Assembly (NCBI GenBank): GCA_018261895.1
Contig: JAGTRT010000003.1
Span: 1 to 64,000 of the forward strand
Direction: 5' to 3'
DNA: 64,000 nt
Source of the DNA: Pseudomonadota bacterium
Lineage (GTDB): Bacteria > Pseudomonadota > Gammaproteobacteria > Burkholderiales > Rhodocyclaceae
Under the pieces are notes generated by a model. It was given only the letters and a program-made list of their open reading frames with translations. It had not been told where the DNA came from and did no database searches. Below, piece by piece: positions 35,130-43,006 of this stretch (positions within the stretch are counted from its first letter, which is position 1; every line of letters starts with the position of its first letter). A program made the position numbers and the translations under genes.

Positions 35130-35996
35130 ATGTTCAATCACACCAGGGAAGGGCGAAGCATCGCTGGACTGGTCGTCAAGCTGGTCGCGATTGCGGCGAT
35201 CGCGCTTGGCTCAGTCGCAGCACAAGCTGGTATTGCCAATACCAGACATAACCTCGGCGCCAATAATGCGGCGAACGAAAACTACATGACCTCCGGTGCA
35301 ACCGAGATTTGTGTTTTCTGTCATACGCCGCACGCGTCCAATACCAACGTCACGGCGCCGTTGTGGAACAAGCCGGTTCAGGCAGGGTCGGCCTATACGA
35401 CTTATACGACGGCCACCTCGGCAACGATTGATGGTTCGGTCGACATGAGCGGCATTTCGCTGGCTTGCCTGTCCTGCCATGACGGTACCCAGGCCATGGA
35501 CACCATGATCAACAAACCGGGGTCGGGTGGCTATAACGCAGCGGGTTCAACCATCACCGGCGGCGTCTGGACGGGTACCCGTCAGAGCTCCGGTCAAATG
35601 ACCAACGCGGGCGAGTTCATCTCGATGCTGGGGACCGATCTGACCAACGATCACCCGGTGGGCATTCAATACTGCGGCGGTGGTATCAGTACCGGTAGCG
35701 CCACGACCACGGATGCATCGACCGGCACCTGCCGCGATGCGGATTTCAATGCACCAACCAATGCCATTATCGGCGGTCACCGTGCATGGTGGGTCGATAC
35801 CGGTGGGGCTGGTCGTCAGAAGACTGACATGATCCTGTACGCCCGGGTCGGTGCCCTCGGTTCCGATAGTGAGAACGGCAAGTACCAGCCATTCGTCGAA
35901 TGCGCCAGCTGCCATGATCCACATACCGAAAACACCACCTTCTTGCGTATCGCAAATACCAACAGCGCCGTCTGTCTGGCTTGCCATAACAAGTAA
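35130..35996 (+). CDS. Tetraheme cytochrome c, candidate major subunit of a cytochrome filament
   Basis: A 288-residue secreted cytochrome. The signal peptide ends near AAQA-GIANTRHNL, and four heme motifs follow: CVFCHTPH, CLSCHDG, CASCHDPH and CLACHNK. The long Gly/Ser/Thr-rich middle (about 110 residues) contains GTDLTNDHPVGI, which also occurs in the 11-heme protein at 44996. GGGAG lies before the ATG. Unlike its neighbours it has its own sigma54 promoter with tandem upstream sites and its own terminator, so it can be made as an abundant single-gene transcript. OmcE of Geobacter is a tetraheme filament protein; I infer, but cannot show, a similar role. Confidence 0.83.
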   Translation: MFNHTREGRSIAGLVVKLVAIAAIALGSVAAQAGIANTRHNLGANNAANENYMTSGATEICVFCHTPHASNTNVTAPLWNKPVQAGSAYTTYTTATSATIDGSVDMSGISLACLSCHDGTQAMDTMINKPGSGGYNAAGSTITGGVWTGTRQSSGQMTNAGEFISMLGTDLTNDHPVGIQYCGGGISTGSATTTDASTGTCRDADFNAPTNAIIGGHRAWWVDTGGAGRQKTDMILYARVGALGSDSENGKYQPFVECASCHDPHTENTTFLRIANTNSAVCLACHNK

Positions 35997-36028
35997 AGGC
36001 TGCGGTTTCTCGTAATCGTCCTGTCAAG

Positions 36029-36062
36029 CGGGCCGGCACGCAGCGTGTCCGGCCCGTTTCTT
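36029..36062 (+). terminator. Intrinsic terminator after the tetraheme gene
   Basis: Stem CGGGCCGG / CCGGCCCG extended by CACG / CGTG across a one-base bulge, then TTTCTT. It ends 18 bases before the GTG of the isomerase gene, so downstream expression depends on read-through. Confidence 0.75.
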
Positions 36063-36080
36063 ATTTGAGGAGATGCTCAA

Positions 36081-37133
36081 GTGAAAAACAATTCCCGTGC
36101 TGAATATGGGGTCCTGCTGGCGCTCTGGCTGGCAACGTCTGCATTGCAGGCCGCCCAGGCGGAAACCCCAGTGGCTGCTGCACCAACGACGGAGGAGCGG
36201 GCTGCCGCGGCGACACGGATGGCTGGACACGATCGCGTATTTGCCGTGATCAACGGGCGGGCCATCCCGACCTCGGATTACGAAGCCGCTTTTACGACAC
36301 TGGTCCGTCAGCGCTTTTATCACGGTCAAATTCCCGAGAATGAATTGGCGGGGGTGAGAGACGAGATCAAGACCAAGCTGGTGCAGCGCATTGTGCTGCT
36401 CGAGGAGGCGGATCGTCGAAAGATCCTCCCGGATGAAAAGCAGATTGACGAGACGCTTGCTGGCTACGAGAAGCGTTACACGAACAGCCCGCAATGGCAG
36501 CAAAACCGGGAGGCAGTGCTCCCCGAACTGAGGCGCCAGCTTGCCGAACAAAGCCAGATCGCCTTGCTCGACAAACAGGTGCGAGACGTTCCCGTCCCCG
36601 CAGATAGTGAAGTGCGCGCCTATTACGACGCCCATCCGGAACTCTTTACCGAGCCGGAAAAGCTCCGCCTGTCGGTGATCCTGCTGGCGGTCGATCCCTC
36701 TTCGCCGGCGACGACATGGCAGGCCACGCGCGAGGAGGCGAAGGCCATCCACGGTCGACTGGCAAATGGCGCGGATTTCGAAGAGGCGGCCCGGATGCAT
36801 TCCAGCGCCTATGCGGAAAAAGGCGGCGACATGGGCTACCTGCACCGCGGCATGCTGCCGGAGGGTATCCAGAAAAGAATCGACGGTTTCGCAGTCGGCA
36901 AACTCAACGATCCGTTCGACACCCTGGAGGGCGTTGCGATCTTCCGGCTGGCTGAACGTGTGCCTGGCGCCAAGCGCGAATTCGTCGATGTCGCACAGCG
37001 CGCACGGGAATTGCTCGTACGTGAGCGTCAGGACGTGGCCTGGAAGGCGCTGATCGACCGGCTGGTAGCGAAGGCTGATGTGAAGTTCATGCATGCTGTC
37101 TCGATGGAGCAGCGCGAAGGTGCGAAGAACTAA
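36081..37133 (+). CDS. Periplasmic parvulin-type peptidyl-prolyl isomerase (SurA/PpiC-like)
   Basis: A 350-residue exported protein: signal peptide, a SurA-like N-terminal helical chaperone region (VINGRAIPTSDYEAAF, then helices through about 165), a PpiC domain at about 193-297 (RLSVILLAV, ADFEEAARMHSS, GGDMGYLHRGMLPEGI), and a C-terminal helix. It catalyses proline isomerisation and holds unfolded outer-membrane proteins. GTG start with GAGGAG eight bases upstream. Its place between a tetraheme cytochrome and the large barrel gene suggests a dedicated folding helper for the barrel or for the secreted cytochromes. Confidence 0.88.
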   Translation: MKNNSRAEYGVLLALWLATSALQAAQAETPVAAAPTTEERAAAATRMAGHDRVFAVINGRAIPTSDYEAAFTTLVRQRFYHGQIPENELAGVRDEIKTKLVQRIVLLEEADRRKILPDEKQIDETLAGYEKRYTNSPQWQQNREAVLPELRRQLAEQSQIALLDKQVRDVPVPADSEVRAYYDAHPELFTEPEKLRLSVILLAVDPSSPATTWQATREEAKAIHGRLANGADFEEAARMHSSAYAEKGGDMGYLHRGMLPEGIQKRIDGFAVGKLNDPFDTLEGVAIFRLAERVPGAKREFVDVAQRARELLVRERQDVAWKALIDRLVAKADVKFMHAVSMEQREGAKN

Positions 37134-37153
37134 CTGGATCGGTTTTATAGAAG

Positions 37154-39538
37154 GTGGGCAAGCCCCGTACTCGTGCGCGCATTTGCAACTCCAGAACGCT
37201 GTTGGCGGGGCTGGCGGGCGGGGCATTGTCTTTCTCCCAGATGGCGCTTGGCATGGAGGAGGGGGCGGGCGCGCCTCCGCTTCCGGTAACCCCGATCGCG
37301 TTGGCCGTTCAGGCCGTACTGGATAGGACGGAGGAGTATTCCTGGCCACCGGGCGAGTTGCGGTTGAGCACCGCCACCCAGGTGCCGGAGCCGACGCCAA
37401 GACGAGATGATCTCGTCCTGTCGGGCGACGACGGTTTGATGCTCAGATCGTCTACAGCCCTTGCTGTGGGGCTTCCGCCCGAAACACCTGGACCCGAGCC
37501 GCGCCTGCTGCTCAGCCAGATGTTGGTCGAGCCTCAACCGGGAGCGCCTTCGCCGCGCTGGATGTCTTCCCCGGATACGCCAATGGAACTGCGCTCGTCG
37601 CGCGACATGTCGCCGCTCATGCCGGGGGCGGCTGGCGCGGGGCGCCCGGAGCGAGCCATTTCGTCCATGCCGGGTCGCGATCCGAGCGTTGCCCGGGACG
37701 CTGGTGCTGCCAGCTCATCTACACCGGTCACCGGGAGCGCTGAGAGCACAGACTCAGCCTCGTCGACAAGCAGTTCAATTGGCGCACTAGGCTGGGAGAT
37801 ACCGCCGATTCGATGGGGCGGGAACCTCGGCTATTCGTATCAAGCCAACAAGAGCAGCACCGGTGGATCGTCGAATTCGCAGGGCATTTTCGGCAACATT
37901 TCGGCAGCCAGCTACATCTACGCGCCCTGGTTTGCCAGAGTCAGCGGAAGGCTGGGGATTACGACAAGCTCCAGCAACAGCAGCACAACCACCCTTGACG
38001 CGACGTCAAGCGAGTCCGCCAACGCCTCCAATGTGATTGGCGGGGCAGAAATCAATATGTTCTCGAGCAGCCGCTATCCGTTCCGGGCTTATTTCGACCG
38101 AACGGATAGCCGAGCGAGCGGCTATTTCACGACGACGAGCTATGTGGCGAACCGTTTCGGGCTGAGCCAGAACTTTCGCGCCGAAGACGGAATGAGCGGC
38201 GGCAGCGTGATGCTCGACCGTAGTTCGATCAGTGCGGCCGATGGCAGGAAGGATGACGTCACCGCGATGTCGGGAAGCTATTCGCTGCAATCCGGTGTGG
38301 TTCAGAACAATTTCAACGGACGGTATTCGAATGCGGAACGAACCGGCGGCGGCGAGAGCGCCCGTCTGGTCGGCCTCAACTCCTCTCACTTCGCCAATCT
38401 GAGCGATACCTTGAATCTTGGGGCCACCGCCAATTTCTCGGATACCGAAATCAAGGGAACGAGCATTGGCGGTACCGGGGCGACCAGCCGCGGGCGATAC
38501 ATGCAGCTCTATGGTTACGGGACCTGGATGCCGGATTTCGAGGATATCGAGGATCTCCCGCTGACATTGAGCGGCGGCGTTCGGTACAGCGGTCAGGATT
38601 CGCAGTTCGGCGGCGAGTCCTTCAAGGCGCATAGCTTGGGCGTCAATCTGTCGGCGCTCTATCGATACTCGACCAATCTGACCTTGTCGGCCAATGGTGC
38701 GATCAATAGCCTGGTCCAGGCAAAAGGCGAGTCGCAGGTCCTGTCGCAACTGGGTACCGGGATCACTTATGTCGGGGCGCCTCTCACTTTTGGGAAATTT
38801 TCTTATAACTGGAACACGGGTGCCAGTGCCAACTGGCAAAGTGCGGTCGCCACGACGTCGGCTAGCACCGTGCTGAATGGCCAGCTTGGACACAACCTCT
38901 CGCGCATTTTCACCTTCGAGGGAGGGCGAACGCTGGCGTTCAATGCGTCCCAGATGTTCAATGCGATCAATAGCGAGACCTTGGGCACCTCCCAGTCGCT
39001 GACCAATTCGCTCTCGGCCAATCTTGGCCTGGCCGCCGGGGAGCAATTTACCGGAACGCTGAGCACCTCCCTGTCCGATGTCAGAACGACGGGGTATCTG
39101 GAACAGGAATACCGGATCTTCAATGTCGGCCTGTACGGCCAGGGCCAGATATCGCAGGTCTCTTCAGCCAATCTCAACCTGGCCTTCAGCTGGTCGGACC
39201 AGAGCTATCAGGCCGTGGATGCCTTTGGCAACGCCATCAACCAGAGTTCCCAGCGGATGGGGCTGAACGGCTCGGCAGCCTATACCAACAGTCGTTTTGT
39301 CGGTGTTCGCGGACTGCGCTACAACGCGATTTTCGCGGCCGATACCCGTTTCCGCGACGAACGCCTCTACGGCAACGTCAACGGCGAACTAGATCGTTCC
39401 CGGTTCACGCTGACCAACCGCCTTGAATACCGCATCGGTTTGCTCGATTTCCGGCTCTCGCTGGTGAACAACGAGGTAGGTGGCAAGAAAAATGCATTGC
39501 TGTTTTTCCAGGTGTCCCGGCAGATTGGTACTTACTGA
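37154..39538 (+). CDS. Outer-membrane beta-barrel with long low-complexity N-terminal region
   Basis: A 794-residue protein. After a probable signal peptide (TLLAGLAGGALSFSQMALG) comes a stretch of about 180 residues rich in Pro, Ser, Arg and Ala. From about residue 210 to the end there are alternating amphipathic strands (WGGNLGYSYQAN through LLFFQVSRQIGTY) ending in an aromatic residue, the pattern of a large barrel. It has no clear similarity to the MtoB protein at 11803. The GTG at 37154 is the first possible start after an in-frame stop, but its ribosome site is poor. By context it may be the outer-membrane exit or sheath for the cytochromes of this cluster. Confidence 0.75.
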   Translation: MGKPRTRARICNSRTLLAGLAGGALSFSQMALGMEEGAGAPPLPVTPIALAVQAVLDRTEEYSWPPGELRLSTATQVPEPTPRRDDLVLSGDDGLMLRSSTALAVGLPPETPGPEPRLLLSQMLVEPQPGAPSPRWMSSPDTPMELRSSRDMSPLMPGAAGAGRPERAISSMPGRDPSVARDAGAASSSTPVTGSAESTDSASSTSSSIGALGWEIPPIRWGGNLGYSYQANKSSTGGSSNSQGIFGNISAASYIYAPWFARVSGRLGITTSSSNSSTTTLDATSSESANASNVIGGAEINMFSSSRYPFRAYFDRTDSRASGYFTTTSYVANRFGLSQNFRAEDGMSGGSVMLDRSSISAADGRKDDVTAMSGSYSLQSGVVQNNFNGRYSNAERTGGGESARLVGLNSSHFANLSDTLNLGATANFSDTEIKGTSIGGTGATSRGRYMQLYGYGTWMPDFEDIEDLPLTLSGGVRYSGQDSQFGGESFKAHSLGVNLSALYRYSTNLTLSANGAINSLVQAKGESQVLSQLGTGITYVGAPLTFGKFSYNWNTGASANWQSAVATTSASTVLNGQLGHNLSRIFTFEGGRTLAFNASQMFNAINSETLGTSQSLTNSLSANLGLAAGEQFTGTLSTSLSDVRTTGYLEQEYRIFNVGLYGQGQISQVSSANLNLAFSWSDQSYQAVDAFGNAINQSSQRMGLNGSAAYTNSRFVGVRGLRYNAIFAADTRFRDERLYGNVNGELDRSRFTLTNRLEYRIGLLDFRLSLVNNEVGGKKNALLFFQVSRQIGTY

Positions 39539-39588
39539 TTTTGTGCGGTGGGGCAGCCGTCAAGAGCGAAAATCCTAGAGGAAGCGTA

Positions 39589-40008
39589 ATGAAAATACTC
39601 TCGAAACTGAGGGCAAGCATCGCGATCGTCGCCGTCATGATTGTGTCCGGCGTTCTGTTCGTGGATATCAACGACGCGCAGGCGGAGTACGGCGATGTCG
39701 TGATCAACAACTACTCGGATGGCGCAGGCATGCGTCCGGTCGTCTTCCCGCACTGGTTCCATCGGGTACGCTTCCGTTGCAAGGTGTGCCACGCCGACCT
39801 GGGCTTCAAGTTCCAGGCTGGTGGCAACGAGATCAACATGGTCAAGATCATCGATGGGCAGTTCTGCGGCGCATGCCATAACGGCGATATCGCCTGGTCC
39901 GTCGAAAACTGCAACCTTTGCCATTCGGGCAAGCCGAATACGCCGACGCAGGTACATGAAAGTACCGTGCAGAAGCTGGCTCAGCCCACCGGCGCGCCGA
40001 AGAAGTGA
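39589..40008 (+). CDS. Triheme c7-type cytochrome
   Basis: A 139-residue secreted protein with a signal peptide and one c7-type triheme domain: VVFPHWFHRVRF, CKVCH, MVKIIDGQFCGACHNG, and CNLCHSGKP. It is a close paralogue of the product at 42604 (same PHWFHR-x-RFRCKVCHA and GMRPVVFPH segments). GAGGAA lies upstream of the ATG. It is the first of four triheme genes in 3.4 kb and starts 50 bases after the barrel gene. A periplasmic electron carrier or wire element is likely. Confidence 0.9.
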   Translation: MKILSKLRASIAIVAVMIVSGVLFVDINDAQAEYGDVVINNYSDGAGMRPVVFPHWFHRVRFRCKVCHADLGFKFQAGGNEINMVKIIDGQFCGACHNGDIAWSVENCNLCHSGKPNTPTQVHESTVQKLAQPTGAPKK

Positions 40009-40019
40009 GGGGGAGCGCC

Positions 40020-41030
40020 ATGAAAACCATCAAATTCATTGCCGGCCTCGTCACCTCTCTGTCGCTGGTAGCGCCGGCCATTGCCGATTCCGGGAAAGAC
40101 GTCTTCAACAAGGTGTGTACGACCTGTCATGCCACCGGCCTGGCGGGAGCGCCACGCCTGGGCAACGCTGCCGATTGGGCGCCGCGCATCGCGAATGGCT
40201 TGCCTTCCCTTTACCAGAGCGCCCTCAAGGGGACGCCGAAGGGCATGCCGGCCAAGGGTGGCCACATGACCTTGCCGGATGCCGAGGTCAAGGCTGCGGT
40301 CGACTACATGCTGGCTTCGGTCAAGGATGCCGTGAAGGCAGCCGAGGCGAAGAAGGAAGACCCCAAGAAGGCGGAAGCCAAGAAGGAAGAGCCCAAGAAA
40401 GAGGAACCGAAGAAGGTTGAAGTGAAGCCGGCTCCGGTTGCGGCTGCCGTGCCGGCGGCTTCCATCGCTGCGGCGGCTGCCTCGGCGGCACCGGTGGTGG
40501 CCTCGGCCGACGCTGCCGACATCAACTCCTTCAATCGTCTGCTCAAGCCGGCCAGCAAGCGTAATCTGCCGCCGCCGGAAGATGGCATCCATGACCCGGC
40601 CAATGACGGCACGCATGCGCTGCAGCCGCCGCTGACGGCCTTCGGTGCCCTGCCCAAGAGCCTTTCGGGCAATCGGGTGAACTGGGTCGAGGCGATTAGC
40701 CAGAAGAAGATCAACCCGCGTTATGACCGCAACGATCCGAAAGCGGAACCCATCGTCATGGATCTGAACATCGTTCGCGAGGTCAAGGGATCGATGCCGG
40801 ACGTGGTCTATCCGCACAAGCAGCATACCGAGTGGCTGGATTGCTCGAACTGCCATCCGGCGATCTTCATTCCGCAGAAGGGGGCCAACCAGATCAGCAT
40901 GGCGTCGATCCTGCTCGGCGAGAAGTGCGGTGTCTGCCATGGCAAGGTCGCTTTCCCCGTCTCGGAGTGCCGGAACTGCCACTCCAAGAAGAAAGAAGTC
41001 GCCAAGGTCTCGGTGCCGCCAGCGAAGTGA
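40020..41030 (+). CDS. Fusion cytochrome: c5-type monoheme domain + triheme domain
   Basis: A 336-residue secreted tetraheme protein in two parts. Residues about 20-105 are a c5-type cytochrome (TCHATGLAGAPR, KGMPAKGGH) related to the product at 32572. A Lys/Glu/Pro linker (EEPKK repeats) and an Ala-rich stretch follow. The C-terminal part begins with DGIHDPANDG and ends in a triheme domain: HTEWLDCSNCH, GEKCGVCHG and CRNCH. The C-terminal half is paralogous to the protein at 41969. A flexible linker between a soluble carrier domain and a wire-like domain suggests a tethered electron relay. It starts 11 bases after the previous stop. Confidence 0.88.
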   Translation: MKTIKFIAGLVTSLSLVAPAIADSGKDVFNKVCTTCHATGLAGAPRLGNAADWAPRIANGLPSLYQSALKGTPKGMPAKGGHMTLPDAEVKAAVDYMLASVKDAVKAAEAKKEDPKKAEAKKEEPKKEEPKKVEVKPAPVAAAVPAASIAAAAASAAPVVASADAADINSFNRLLKPASKRNLPPPEDGIHDPANDGTHALQPPLTAFGALPKSLSGNRVNWVEAISQKKINPRYDRNDPKAEPIVMDLNIVREVKGSMPDVVYPHKQHTEWLDCSNCHPAIFIPQKGANQISMASILLGEKCGVCHGKVAFPVSECRNCHSKKKEVAKVSVPPAK

Positions 41031-41079
41031 TGCAACCCGAAGGCTGCCGCCGGCAGCCCTTCGTCAAAGGATGAATCGA

Positions 41080-41994
41080 ATGGAAAAAAAGATGCTCAAG
41101 GCCGGTTTTGTCGCCATGGCGATTGCGTTCGGGGCAGGCGTTGCCACCTCGGCCAGCGCGCAGGAAAGTGCCGCGACCCGCTTGTCGTCGGCCAAGATCG
41201 ACAAGGACCAGTTGCTCTTCAACATGGAGTCGGTAGGCAAGTTGCTGGAGTCTTCCTCGGCAGCCCGCCAGATTGAAAGCAGCAAGGCGCCCGAGGCGAT
41301 GGCCAAGCGCGAACGGGCGCGGGAACTGTACAAGACGGCGAAAACCTCGCTCAACAACGGCGAACTCGACAAGGCCAACGCCCAGTTGACCGAGGTTCGC
41401 GCCGCGTTCTTCGAGGCGGTTCGCCTGGCGGCGCCGGAAGAAGTGACGGCGAAGAAGCTGGAAGCCGACTACAAGGCACGCCTCGACAGCGTCAATGCCT
41501 TGCTCGGCGCCTATCGTCGCGTGGCCAACGAAAAAGGCAGTTCGACCAAGAGCGTCAACGAGACCGTGGCCCAGATCGACAAGTCGGTGGCCGAGGCCGC
41601 CCGTCTCGCCCAGGGCGGACGTTACAAGGAAGGCCGGACCGAGCTTGACCGGGCTTACCTCGTGGCCAAGGCCGGCATCAGTTCCCTGCGCAGCGGTGAC
41701 ACACTGGTTCGTTCCCTCAACTTTGCGAGCAAGGAAGAGGAGTACCACTATGAAATCGACCGAAACGACACGCACCAGATGCTGATCAAGGTTCTGGTCG
41801 AGGAGAAGCGGGCGAACAATCCGACGCTCGACCAGCAGGTTCAGGGCTTCGTCGTGAAGGCGAAGGAGCTGCGTGCAGCCGCAGAGGCGGCCGCTGCCAA
41901 GCGCGATCATGCGCAGGCGGTCAAGTTGCTGGAGGACTCGACCGCCGAGTTGGTCAAGGCGATCCGCAATGCGGGTATCTACATCCCCGGCTGA
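41080..41994 (+). CDS. Helical periplasmic protein of unknown function
   Basis: A 304-residue protein with a signal peptide (KAGFVAMAIAFGAGVATSASAQ) and otherwise almost wholly charged, Ala-rich helix. TPR-like stretches include ARELYKTAKTSLNNGELDKANAQL and AAAKRDHAQAVKLLEDSTAEL. There are no cysteines in the mature chain and no heme motif. I do not recognise the family. It sits between two triheme genes in the same direction, so it may be a scaffold, chaperone or adaptor for them. AAAGG is nine bases before the chosen ATG; 41071 and 41092 are alternatives. Confidence 0.7.
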   Translation: MEKKMLKAGFVAMAIAFGAGVATSASAQESAATRLSSAKIDKDQLLFNMESVGKLLESSSAARQIESSKAPEAMAKRERARELYKTAKTSLNNGELDKANAQLTEVRAAFFEAVRLAAPEEVTAKKLEADYKARLDSVNALLGAYRRVANEKGSSTKSVNETVAQIDKSVAEAARLAQGGRYKEGRTELDRAYLVAKAGISSLRSGDTLVRSLNFASKEEEYHYEIDRNDTHQMLIKVLVEEKRANNPTLDQQVQGFVVKAKELRAAAEAAAAKRDHAQAVKLLEDSTAELVKAIRNAGIYIPG

Positions 41995-42607
41995 TCGCTT
42001 CGATCCCTCGACAGGCAAGGCCCGGGGAGTTCCTAGCCCCGGGCTTGTGCTTTTTTTGGCGCTGTTCCTTGTCATGATGGGCCGCGCCGTCGCGGGAGAG
42101 TGGCTGCCGCTCAATGGCGACGGCATCCACGATCCGCGCTCGCGGGCGCTCCGCATCCTCCAGCAGCCGCAGGAGGCGCTCCAGCGCTTGACGCCGGACA
42201 ACGCCGGCAACCAGGTGCGCTGGGTCCAGGCGCTCGAGAAGGGCGAGATCAAGCCGCGGGAAAAGCTCTTTCCCGGCACCAAGGTGGAGAAGCTCGATCT
42301 CGACATCATCCTCGACGTCAAGGGCGGGATGCCGGCGGTTCGCTTCCCGCACCGGCCGCATACCGAATGGCTCGATTGCTCGAATTGCCATGACGCGCTG
42401 TTCGCCAGGACGACGGGGGCGAGCAAGATTTCGATGTACAAGATCCTGCAGGGAGAGCAATGCGGCGTTTGCCATGGTGCCGTGGCGTTTCCGCTGACCG
42501 AGTGCGCCCGCTGCCACAGCATTGCGCGTCCGGGCACGAAGAAACTGGAGTTGCCGGCGGGCATCGATCCTCGCATCCACCAGATGACCGGGCAGGGCGC
42601 CAAATGA
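41969..42607 (+). CDS. Triheme c7-type cytochrome
   Basis: A 212-residue protein by the chosen start, with a single triheme domain: RFPHRPHTEWLDCSNCH, LQGEQCGVCHG and ECARCHS. It is preceded by LNGDGIHDP and VRWVQALEKGEIKPRE, which are shared with the products at 40020 and 22188. The start is uncertain. ATG 41969 overlaps the previous gene by 26 bases and gives a long basic leader before the hydrophobic LVLFLALFLVMMG. A GTG at 42047 would start directly at the hydrophobic core, just after a terminator-like hairpin. The stop overlaps the next ATG (ATGA). Confidence 0.83.
   Translation: MRVSTSPADRFDPSTGKARGVPSPGLVLFLALFLVMMGRAVAGEWLPLNGDGIHDPRSRALRILQQPQEALQRLTPDNAGNQVRWVQALEKGEIKPREKLFPGTKVEKLDLDIILDVKGGMPAVRFPHRPHTEWLDCSNCHDALFARTTGASKISMYKILQGEQCGVCHGAVAFPLTECARCHSIARPGTKKLELPAGIDPRIHQMTGQGAK
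42016..42057 (+). terminator. Terminator-like hairpin inside the gene junction
   Basis: CAAG-G-CCCGGGG / CCCCGGG-CTTG with a 9-base loop, then TGC and seven T residues. It lies just after the stop of the helical protein gene and within the 5' part of the triheme frame, so it could attenuate the downstream cytochromes. Confidence 0.65.
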
Positions 42608-43002
42608 CGCTGTGGAGGAGAATCTTACGGTCAACCGGAATTTTTGCCCTATTTCTGAATCTGTATTTCGGGCTCTCCGTCGACACGCAGGCCGAATACG
42701 CCGACGTGGTGATCAATCGCCAGGCCGAAAAGAACGGCATGCGGCCGGTGGTCTTTCCCCACTGGTTTCACCGCATTCGTTTTCGCTGCAAGGTCTGCCA
42801 TGCCGAACTGGGATTCAAGATGCGAGCTGGTAGCAATCCGATTACGATGACTGACATCATCGAAGGGAAATTCTGTGGCGCCTGCCACAACAACGATATC
42901 GCCTGGTCACCCGAGAACTGCGATTTGTGCCACTCGGGAAAGCCTGGCCTGCCAACGGGGGTGTTTGGTGGACACGAAACTTCTGGACCTGGACGCTGGT
43001 AA
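42604..43002 (+). CDS. Triheme c7-type cytochrome
   Basis: A 132-residue secreted paralogue of the product at 39589, with VVFPHWFHRIRF, CKVCHAELGF, GKFCGACHNND and CDLCHSGKP. It overlaps the stop of the previous triheme gene by 4 bases. The signal peptide is encoded across copy 5 of the 34-bp repeat (around LRSTGIFALFLNL), so the repeat either inserted there or has been recruited as coding sequence. Duplication of this gene on both sides of 40020-41969 suggests block duplication of a two-gene unit. Confidence 0.88.
   Translation: MTLWRRILRSTGIFALFLNLYFGLSVDTQAEYADVVINRQAEKNGMRPVVFPHWFHRIRFRCKVCHAELGFKMRAGSNPITMTDIIEGKFCGACHNNDIAWSPENCDLCHSGKPGLPTGVFGGHETSGPGRW
42627..42660 (+). repeat. Dispersed 34-bp repeat, copy 5
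   Basis: ACGGTCAACCGGAA, T-rich spacer, GCCC and TTTCTGAAT. The first 14 bases are identical to the other copies; the second half has diverged. It is in frame within the signal-peptide region of the triheme gene at 42604. Confidence 0.7.
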
Positions 43003-43006
43003 GCCG

